From a virus, in IMG/VR virus record IMGVR_UViG_3300019487_000028, positions 1 through 64,000 of that record: a stretch of 64,000 nucleotides of DNA; one strand, written 5' to 3'. Made by a program: the position numbers and the translations under genes. A model generated the notes under the pieces. The model searched no databases and was not told where the DNA came from. It saw only the letters and a list, made by a program, of their open reading frames with translations. This document shows, piece after piece, positions 19,066-26,425 of the stretch (its first letter is position 1; each line of letters starts with the position of its first letter).

Positions 19066-19093
19066 CTATGCCACCATGCCCAGAGAGGTTTCG

Positions 19094-19345
19094 ATGTCTC
19101 ACAGGACTGTGTCGTGGTCTGACCTGACTTCTGATCAACGATCCCACCCAGAACGTACCAGGAGGAGGGTGCTCCGCTGCTTCTGCGGGGTGGCGACTGT
19201 TGGCCGCTGCGACCTGTGCGGGAAGCCGAGGTGCAGGATGTGCTCCAGCCGAGTCCGGGCCAGAGGGAAGCGCGGACGCGCTCACGTCAGGTGCGCCGTT
19301 CAGATAGGCGGGGTTCGGTCTCTGCACCAGATTATCGGGGCGTAG
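19094..19345 (+). CDS. Zinc-finger protein, 83 aa
   Basis: ATG behind AGAGGT. CFCG, CDLCGKPRCRMC and a later HVRC give a two-zinc arrangement similar to the protein at 5730-5978. Very basic. Its last ten bases overlap tRNA-Gln(TTG). Confidence 0.55.
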   Translation: MSHRTVSWSDLTSDQRSHPERTRRRVLRCFCGVATVGRCDLCGKPRCRMCSSRVRARGKRGRAHVRCAVQIGGVRSLHQIIGA

Positions 19346-19411
19346 CGTAACGGCAGCGCGCGGGGCTTTGACCCCCGGCCAGTCCAGGTTCGACTCCTGG
19401 CGCCCCGGCCA
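19336..19411 (+). tRNA. tRNA-Gln (TTG)
   Basis: Acceptor CGGGGCG/CGCCCCG, anticodon stem CGGGG/CCCCG with loop CTTTGAC, T-arm CCAGG/CCTGG, encoded CCA. Last gene of the plus-strand island before convergent virion genes. Confidence 0.92.
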
Positions 19412-19469
19412 ACCCTACTTCTTGGACGGACTGGACAGACGTTTCCGTCCACTCGTGTTCGGGCCGGAG

Positions 19470-22397
19470 CTAAGCCTGGCCGGGCACGATTTGGCCACCT
19501 TTGGAGAGCCCCGAGCGTCTCAGGTTCGCTATCAGTTCGCGTATCGTCTTCTGCACGATCGGATCGTTCTTGAGAGCCTCGAAAGCGTTCATGAAGGCTG
19601 ATTCTGTCGCCGAGAGTCCGCGGCGCTTCGGGAGGTTCACGTCGGTATGTTCGGTCATTGGCTCGGCGATGATCTGCTTCCCTCTCTGGGTGAACAGTGT
19701 GGCCGGTCCAAAACTCTCTTTCCCTGGGAGACTGGTCCCGAAGTCGTGCGTCGCCTTCTGGTGTGCGAGTTCGTGGAGTAGGGTGTCCGCAACATATTCA
19801 GGAGTCCCTTCCCTGATCGACTTCGGCGAGAAGACGATCGTGTCGGAGCGCCTGTCGTAATGAGGGACTGTGGAGTCGTTTTTCCCTATTCGTACCCTCG
19901 TCGGCTTCGTCTCTCCGAAGACGAACTTAAGCCTCGGGCGGATCCGGTTGAGCGCGATGTTGAGCATGTTGCTGAAGCGGTCGGCCTCAGTGCGCTCCCA
20001 TTCGCCAACGAAAGTTCCAAGCCTCCTGTAGGAGGGCGGCGCCAGGTTCTCGAACTGCTCGCGCAGCGACTTGTACCTGGTGGCCTGCTCCATGACTTCC
20101 AGCAGCGCCTTCCGCTCCCAGGGCAGTCTGTTGTAATGCTTGAGGCTCATGTTCCAGTGAGGCTCAGGCCAGCCCATGAAGTATCCTGACCGCACGTTAT
20201 TCCCCGCGGGATCGTAGATTCGTATGGTCCCGTACCTGCGGACTCCCATGGCCGTCTCTTGGCCCTTCTTCACTCCGCCCACGATCCGGACTGTATAGCC
20301 GACAGGATCCGTGAAGGATGCCAGCAGTTTCTTCGGAGGAGTTTGGCCGTACGAAGCTCCTGGTGCTTGGTACTCTCCACCCTGGCGCCACGGCACCTTG
20401 TACACGGCCTCGACTGGAGACTCGTTCCATTTTGGGCGCGGAACCGTCACGTCTTCAACCAACGGAGACTTGCGCGGAGCGGCGAACAGACCCTCCGCGG
20501 CGGAGGCGCTCAGGGCTTTCTCTGGAGGTATCAGTTCTTTCCCGGCCCCGACCACCTGAGCTCCTGGCTTGGCAGCCTGCTCAGGGGTGATCTTAGCTAG
20601 CGGACGGTTCTTCTTCGCAGCCTCGATGGACGCCCGGAGCTGCGCTTCGAGGTCAACCTGCTCGCCCCCCTCAGCGGGGGCTGGACCTTTTGGGCGGGGC
20701 CGTCTCCTGGAGAGGGACTTGAGGAGGGGCGGGCCAGGCTTGGCTCCGGCCTCGACCTCGGCGAACTTGGCCTCTATAGAAGGAGGCGCCGTCCCCTCTC
20801 TGGTGGACGGGTACTTTCTCTCCAGGGCTAGTATCGCCGCGCCACGACTCTTGGCTCCCTCAACGGCGGCGGCCTCTTTAGGGGTCACCCCGTGGATCCT
20901 GTACAGGGACCCGTCCGGCCTCTCCACTTCCATGACCCTCTGCTCTGGGTCGTAGCCGTAGCTCCTGAACCCCTTGGAGGAGATGCCACTCCTCTCGACT
21001 GGGGTCAGGCCGGGGCGCTCCGGCAGGACCAGCCTACCTTTGGGTGACCTCTCCGTCCTGAAGAGGTCCATGATGCTTGGCTTCGGGCTCTCGCCCCTGC
21101 GAGTCGCAGCCGCCGCCCTTCCGAACATCTCCTCCATCGCCTTCCCTGGGGCGGCTGGGACAGATGGGGCCGGTTCGGGGAGCGCTGCCTTAGCCAGCGG
21201 TGGGGATAGAGACGGATTTACAACGCGCGGTGCGTCTCCGGTGGCTGGCCCTACGATCCCGCCACGCTCCAGTCGATCTAGCAGATCAGTGGCTTTGGAG
21301 AAGCCGATGCTGAACCGGCGCTGAAGCATGCCGCTCGTAGCTTGGCCCTCCCGTCTAACGAAACGTGCGGCCTCGTCAAACAGATCACCTCCGCGTGAGG
21401 CTGCGCCCGAGCGGGAGGTAGTCTCTTGGACCGGTGGTGCTCCCTCCCTGGCCGGCTTCCCTGTCGGCCTCATCGTTGGGGCGGTGTCCGTCCTGCGCGG
21501 TCTGGCCTGCATACCAGTCAATCCCTGGCGTTCTGCCTGCAGCGCCCTGCCTGCCCACACCTCAGCTTCGGCCCTTGTCATCTCCCCGAGCGGGCTCCTG
21601 GGCCCGAACCGAGCCCTCCCCGCCATGAACTCCTGGATGAGCCACTCGCGGGTTCCCGGATCGGGTACAGTAGGTTCTGCTTTCTTCGGTGAGAACAATT
21701 TGTAGAGTCGAGCTAGATACCCGACCTTGCCTGGGACAGCCTCAGCGATGTCTGGCACGGAAGCGCGCCCGGACCCAAGCTTGCCTCCTGCAATGCCGCC
21801 GATCAGTCCTCCAGCGACCGCTCCGGGAGTCCCGGCGACCCTCCCTCCGACGTCTGAACCGACCATTCCTCCGAGGGTGGCCGTAGCGCCGATCTTGGTC
21901 CCCCGGGCGAGCATAGGAAATACTCCGGTCGCTCCGGACCCGAGCCCAAAGCCTGGCGACGTGGCGATGACGTTAGTCCCGATGCGTCCGGCCAACTGTC
22001 CGGCCTCTTCACCACTGGTCGGTTCGGCCGCTTCTTCGGCGAGCCTCATAGCTGCTCCCGGCAGGCCACTCGCCAGTTGTGGGAACAACGTCCTGGCTAT
22101 GTCAGGTCCGGCCGCCAGCACTCCCTTCGTCAGGCCACGAGCTGTCGGAGACGACAGTCCAACAGACTCCAGTGCTGACGTCCCCCCGGACGCCAGCTCT
22201 TCTGCTGCCGGGATTATGCTCCGCGCGGGCTTGGACCGCTCCGACGCACGACCAGCGGCGACGTCCGCCTGCTTGGTCACAACGTCTTTCAAATAGACGG
22301 AAGAGAAGATCCTCTCCAGTTCTCTCTGGGTCGGCGGAGTCGGCCCTGTGATCTCGATCGCTCTCCCGTCTGGAGATGTCACCTCGTAGGTTGGCAT
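19470..22397 (-). CDS. Large ejection/internal virion protein with C-terminal HExxH protease motif
   Basis: 975 aa. The N-terminus MPTYEVTSPDGRAIEITGP is a module common at the start of phage internal virion proteins. It is followed by a Gly/Ala-rich amphipathic region (about 130-230) that could insert in membranes, long low-complexity linkers, and a C-terminal domain with HELAHQ (residues 875-879), a zinc-metallopeptidase signature preceded by VADTLL. Likely ejected with DNA, with a protease acting in the envelope or on virion partners. Last gene of the late region, one codon after the 516-aa protein. Confidence 0.7.
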   Translation of the reverse strand: MPTYEVTSPDGRAIEITGPTPPTQRELERIFSSVYLKDVVTKQADVAAGRASERSKPARSIIPAAEELASGGTSALESVGLSSPTARGLTKGVLAAGPDIARTLFPQLASGLPGAAMRLAEEAAEPTSGEEAGQLAGRIGTNVIATSPGFGLGSGATGVFPMLARGTKIGATATLGGMVGSDVGGRVAGTPGAVAGGLIGGIAGGKLGSGRASVPDIAEAVPGKVGYLARLYKLFSPKKAEPTVPDPGTREWLIQEFMAGRARFGPRSPLGEMTRAEAEVWAGRALQAERQGLTGMQARPRRTDTAPTMRPTGKPAREGAPPVQETTSRSGAASRGGDLFDEAARFVRREGQATSGMLQRRFSIGFSKATDLLDRLERGGIVGPATGDAPRVVNPSLSPPLAKAALPEPAPSVPAAPGKAMEEMFGRAAAATRRGESPKPSIMDLFRTERSPKGRLVLPERPGLTPVERSGISSKGFRSYGYDPEQRVMEVERPDGSLYRIHGVTPKEAAAVEGAKSRGAAILALERKYPSTREGTAPPSIEAKFAEVEAGAKPGPPLLKSLSRRRPRPKGPAPAEGGEQVDLEAQLRASIEAAKKNRPLAKITPEQAAKPGAQVVGAGKELIPPEKALSASAAEGLFAAPRKSPLVEDVTVPRPKWNESPVEAVYKVPWRQGGEYQAPGASYGQTPPKKLLASFTDPVGYTVRIVGGVKKGQETAMGVRRYGTIRIYDPAGNNVRSGYFMGWPEPHWNMSLKHYNRLPWERKALLEVMEQATRYKSLREQFENLAPPSYRRLGTFVGEWERTEADRFSNMLNIALNRIRPRLKFVFGETKPTRVRIGKNDSTVPHYDRRSDTIVFSPKSIREGTPEYVADTLLHELAHQKATHDFGTSLPGKESFGPATLFTQRGKQIIAEPMTEHTDVNLPKRRGLSATESAFMNAFEALKNDPIVQKTIRELIANLRRSGLSKGGQIVPGQA

Positions 22398-23948
22398 CTA
22401 GGGCTTCACCCTGACCTTGAATTGTCCTACTTCGTACAGCTCCCCTCTCGGGGTGACCGCCCCCGATGCTTCTGGCACCCTGACTTTGAACCTGCCGACC
22501 TCGAACGCCTCTGATTCAGGAAGGAGGTGGCTCACGTCGATCCCGAGGTCTCCGAGCTTCTTGAGCGTGGACTTCTTCAGCAGAGGTTCCTTCGGTGGTC
22601 CTCCCATTACCCTCTCGTACTGGTTCTGGATGGCCTCGACCCTTCCGGCTAGAAGGTTGACCGCCTGCTGGATGGCGGCCCTGATCTGCGCCGGGGAGTT
22701 CGACGCGTCGAACACGGCCCTCCACTGCCTGATCTCCTGGTCGGTCGCACCCATGCCCTTGAACACGGCCGCCAGTTCGCCCTCGACTCCAGTCGCGGCG
22801 GTCTTGAACGAGGCCAGCCTTGGGTCACCTGTGGTCTGGGCCAGGCCGACGTTCTTGATCCTGTTCAGGATCGGGACCGGGAAGTTCTCTAGTTCGTCCG
22901 ACGCCTTCTTCAGGTCCGCGAGGTGCTTTACGGACGTCTCCAGAGAGATGATGTTTCCTCCGGCCGTCCCCCTTCGGCTGGACTTCAGCTCCTTGAGGAA
23001 TCCGGCCCTGGCCTGGTACTGGCTCATGTCGAAGCTCGGGTCGAACTGCTTCGTCATGTCGATGATGTGCTGCCTCTCTCCGGACCTGATCGACGCCACC
23101 TTCGCCGGGTCCAGGGTGTAGTCGGCTATGCCCTTCACCAGGTTCCTCTCGCTGATCGGGATGAGCCTCAGGAAGTCTTCTCCTGTGGGGACGTCCTGTC
23201 CCTCCGGGACCTGTGCGATGATCTTGTCCCAGGCGGCGGTGGCCAACTCCGTCCCCTTCTGGGGCTCTGGCTTCGGACCGAACCTCCCCGGGTCTGACGC
23301 GATCTGCTCATCCGTCCTGAGGACGGTCTCTCCAGTCTGCTTGTCCAGCACCGGCTTGAACGTCCCGACGCTAGGAGGCTTCCTGTACTTCGCCTCGATC
23401 CTGGCCCTCTCTTCCGCTACCTGCCCCTCCTGGAACAGCCTCTCCGCGAACGCCCTCGCGGCCTCGCGCTCGGTCGACACCCTGGCGGTGAGGGCCTCTT
23501 CGACCGGGCTCGCTTCCCTGGGCTGTATCCCGAACTCCTCTACTCCTGGGATCTGGACCTTCGGGAGCGCTGGCAGCCCCAGTTCGGACGGGGGGCCTAC
23601 CGGGGCCGGGAACTGCCTCTCCTTCGTCGCGGCCTCGACAAGTTCTTGCGGGGCCCTGGACAGCTCCCTCTCTCCTGTCGCCAGCGCCCCCTGGGTGGCC
23701 ATCTCCAGGGCGTCCATCTTGGCCCCCAGCTTCATCCCCCTGAGGCGGTGCTGGAGCGTCTCCATCTCCAGCTTCTTCTTCGCCTGGTCGAACTCACGGT
23801 CCTGCTTCTCCCTCTCCCGGTCTTCTTTCTCCTGCCTCGCCAAGAACACCGAGCCGAAGGCGTGGCTCAGCGCCCCACCGAGGGAGTCCCTCGGGTCTCG
23901 CTGGGTCCCGTAGGCTGCGAACGGGATGATGGGAGGACGAGTCGCCAT
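22398..23948 (-). CDS. Internal virion protein, coiled-coil
   Basis: 516 aa. Residues 35-75 are a highly charged coiled coil (EKEDREREKQDREFDQAKKKLE). The middle is helical, and the end repeats a short motif twice (FEVGRFKVRV, YEVGQFKVRV). Position between other ejection-type genes suggests a DNA-ejection or internal core protein. No enzymatic motif. Confidence 0.6.
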   Translation of the reverse strand: MATRPPIIPFAAYGTQRDPRDSLGGALSHAFGSVFLARQEKEDREREKQDREFDQAKKKLEMETLQHRLRGMKLGAKMDALEMATQGALATGERELSRAPQELVEAATKERQFPAPVGPPSELGLPALPKVQIPGVEEFGIQPREASPVEEALTARVSTEREAARAFAERLFQEGQVAEERARIEAKYRKPPSVGTFKPVLDKQTGETVLRTDEQIASDPGRFGPKPEPQKGTELATAAWDKIIAQVPEGQDVPTGEDFLRLIPISERNLVKGIADYTLDPAKVASIRSGERQHIIDMTKQFDPSFDMSQYQARAGFLKELKSSRRGTAGGNIISLETSVKHLADLKKASDELENFPVPILNRIKNVGLAQTTGDPRLASFKTAATGVEGELAAVFKGMGATDQEIRQWRAVFDASNSPAQIRAAIQQAVNLLAGRVEAIQNQYERVMGGPPKEPLLKKSTLKKLGDLGIDVSHLLPESEAFEVGRFKVRVPEASGAVTPRGELYEVGQFKVRVKP

Positions 23949-23951
23949 CCG

Positions 23952-24956
23952 CTATCCCGGGAAGACTCCTGCCCTCATGAGGTCCCCGAGGGGGGGCGTC
24001 GCGGCTCCAGGGACTCCACCTCCTATCCCTCCGCCTCCACCGAAGAGCGGGTAGAGTGAGGAGAAGATGTTGGCTCCGGCCCCTATACCAGAAGCCAGCG
24101 GGCTGGGACCTGCCGGAGGAGGCTGTACGATCGGGCGCGGCTGCGGAGCCAGCAGTCCCAGGACGCTCAGGATGGACCCGATGTCGGCCGGGCCGGTCGC
24201 CTCAGTGAGTCCGGAAGTCCTGGTCGTCCCCCGCTGCCTCTGGCCTAGCCCGAACGTCTGGGCGAGCCTCTCTGACAGACCGATGTCCTCGGTCTCCCGA
24301 GACCTGCGCATCTCCTCCAGTTCGACTGGGAGCCGGGCCAGGGCTCCAGCGCGCTCTCGGCCGGCTGCGCTCACCGGACCGAGCCCTCCGCCTAGCCTGG
24401 CCGCCCTGTTCCTCTCGGCAGCCTCCGGACCGGCGAAGGCGCGGTTGATGTCCTGGGCCCTGGTCTCGGCGAACCCCGCCGGAAGAGCTCCGCCTTCGGA
24501 CAGTCGGCCCCTGAGCACCTGCTGTAGGTTCGATATGTCCGGCTTGAACTGCTCCGCTATCTCCGGGGCGGTGAGCATGTCCGTCGTCGTGCCTCCGGAA
24601 GTCCTGGTCGTGGAAGTCCTAGGCCCGAACAGGAGTCCCCCCAGCGGCCCTCCGCCGACCGCTCCGCCTAGGGCCGACCCTCCCTGGCTTGCGGACCCGA
24701 CCCCGAGAGCAGTGTCGATCCCACCTCCGTAAGCTCCAGGACCGAACTTGCCGGTCACCTGCTGCTGGAACGGGAGGCCGAACAGGCCAGATACCAAGTT
24801 CTGGAACTGCTGGAGGTCGGAGCGGTCAAGTCCGGACTGGCGCTGCTGCTGCTTGAACTGCTGCTGCTGCTGCTGCCTCGCGCGGTGCGCTCCGACGGCA
24901 CTGGCGCCTGCTCCTGCCAGTCCGATTGCTGCGGGTATTGCTGCTCCTGCCGGCAT
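23952..24956 (-). CDS. Gly/Ala/Gln-rich internal virion protein
   Basis: 334 aa. It opens with a hydrophobic Ala/Gly segment (AIPAAIGLAGAGASAVGA) and a polyglutamine stretch, as in podovirus ejection proteins such as P22 gp7/T7 gp14 types. The rest is Gly-rich with Arg-rich helices. Role inferred from composition and place. Confidence 0.55.
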   Translation of the reverse strand: MPAGAAIPAAIGLAGAGASAVGAHRARQQQQQQFKQQQRQSGLDRSDLQQFQNLVSGLFGLPFQQQVTGKFGPGAYGGGIDTALGVGSASQGGSALGGAVGGGPLGGLLFGPRTSTTRTSGGTTTDMLTAPEIAEQFKPDISNLQQVLRGRLSEGGALPAGFAETRAQDINRAFAGPEAAERNRAARLGGGLGPVSAAGRERAGALARLPVELEEMRRSRETEDIGLSERLAQTFGLGQRQRGTTRTSGLTEATGPADIGSILSVLGLLAPQPRPIVQPPPAGPSPLASGIGAGANIFSSLYPLFGGGGGIGGGVPGAATPPLGDLMRAGVFPG

Positions 24957-24958
24957 CT

Positions 24959-25333
24959 CTATTTCCTCCCCGGGGTGACCATGAAGACTCGACCAGGCAG
25001 CTCCTCGGCCCCGAGCCAGTCCGCCACCCTCCTGGTTTCTACCTTAGAGTCCAAGATGACGGCTACCGCTGCCTTCAGCCCCATCGCGGACATCGCGTCG
25101 GACACCAAGTTCCAGAGCCTCCGTATGATGGTCGGCGACTTCCTGTGCTCCGCACTTATCCACAACGGCTCGAGGTGCACCACAGGTATCATAGCCCATA
25201 TGGCGGCCACTCCTCCAGCCTCGTCTACCGCCGCGAACACCAGCCCTGTGTCCGGCATCTTCATCCCGTCGAGAGCTTCGCTCGGGATCTTCTCGTACTC
25301 GTCGCGCCCCAGGGCGCGGTACTCCATGCTCAC
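24959..25333 (-). CDS. GNAT-like virion-operon protein
   Basis: 124 aa. The layout FAAVDEAGGVAAIWAMIPVVHLEPLWISAEHRKSP then a helix and GLKAAVAVI strand matches GNAT acyltransferase folds. Podoviruses often carry such a protein (T7 gp13 type) needed for internal virion protein assembly. The acetyl-CoA loop is degenerate (HRKSPT), so it may be structural rather than catalytic. Overlaps the upstream gene by ATGA. Confidence 0.55.
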   Translation of the reverse strand: MSMEYRALGRDEYEKIPSEALDGMKMPDTGLVFAAVDEAGGVAAIWAMIPVVHLEPLWISAEHRKSPTIIRRLWNLVSDAMSAMGLKAAVAVILDSKVETRRVADWLGAEELPGRVFMVTPGRK

Positions 25334-26301
25334 ACTAGCCTCCCGTCCGAGGCCCTGAACACCATCACGGAGTAGTCAGCGACAGTCACGTCTGTAGACG
25401 CTCCGCCCTGGGCGGTCAGCTTGAGGAGCTGGTTGGTCCTCCAGTCCACTGTGCCTACTACGTCGTTCTTGAGGATCGTCTCCGGAGCCGCGCCGCTGGC
25501 CGCGTTCCTGAGGTAGAAGCCCTGCAGGGCTCCCCCGGTAGGAGTCCTGACCGTGATGATCATGAAGAAGATCCCTACGTGGCCTGCTACGGCGGACGCT
25601 GAGGAGAACACGGTCACGCCAGTCCCACCCCCCACATACAGACGCACGGTCTTGGTGTTCGTGTTGTTGGCTAGAGAGACGACCCCAAGCACTAGTATCT
25701 TGCTGCCTGCGCACAGGCCGGCTTCGATGATCTTCCCGTACCGGGTCATTTCTGTCTCGGTCGTGGAGACGTTCGCCTGCCCGGACGAGAACCCCACCCC
25801 GAGGACGTTCTGCCCGGACAGCCGGAACTGGTCCACGGCTCCGAACAGGGTCCCCAGCACGTTCACGTCTCCGTCGAGAAATACTGCTCCGAGGTGACCG
25901 CTTGCGCTCTGCACGGCCCCCCCACCCCTGTCTGCGGTCGGTGTGGGCGGAGTGCTCCCGTCTCCTGGGACCAGTCTTATGTCGTATCCGCTCTCTAGGA
26001 TCAGCTTGAGCGCTGACGTCAGCCTCAAGTCCCAACCTCCGGCGTCTAACGACACCCCCCCGTCGACGGACTGGGAGAGCAGGGACTCCTTGCTCACCTG
26101 GCCCCCCGGGAACACGTCGTTCGGGTCTTGCCACTGTGGCTTGACGGACAAGTTCCTCGCGACTCGCTCAAGCTCTAGCAGGCGAGCTTCTGCGTCGACC
26201 GGCTGGTCTTGGCTCTCCGGCCGCTCAAGGTGTTTTATCCTGGTCTCGAGGTCCTTCAGCGCTCGCTGGACGGAGACCGGTGCGTCCGTGGGTAGTATCA
26301 A
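25330..26301 (-). CDS. Virion structural protein, 323 aa
   Basis: N-terminal helix (VQRALKDLETRIKHLER) then a beta-rich body with repeated Gly/Ser/Thr strands, the architecture of a short tail appendage or head fibre with a trimerising coiled coil. Lies between tail hub and ejection genes. No specific family recognised. Confidence 0.5.
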   Translation of the reverse strand: MILPTDAPVSVQRALKDLETRIKHLERPESQDQPVDAEARLLELERVARNLSVKPQWQDPNDVFPGGQVSKESLLSQSVDGGVSLDAGGWDLRLTSALKLILESGYDIRLVPGDGSTPPTPTADRGGGAVQSASGHLGAVFLDGDVNVLGTLFGAVDQFRLSGQNVLGVGFSSGQANVSTTETEMTRYGKIIEAGLCAGSKILVLGVVSLANNTNTKTVRLYVGGGTGVTVFSSASAVAGHVGIFFMIITVRTPTGGALQGFYLRNAASGAAPETILKNDVVGTVDWRTNQLLKLTAQGGASTDVTVADYSVMVFRASDGRLV

Positions 26302-26425
26302 GACCCCTCGCAGAGTGGGCTGCTGGCCGACTGGCGGCTTCTATCCCACGGGGAGGGGTGGGAGCCGGGACAGGCCCTGCCAGGCGCTCTCAGGCGATCC
26401 TGGGGCTCCTGGAGCCCTCCTGGTG

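Noticed and set aside
19411-19470. Rho-independent terminator between convergent blocks
   Set aside because: A GGACG/CCGTCC pairing exists, but with a long loop and no T-run on either strand.
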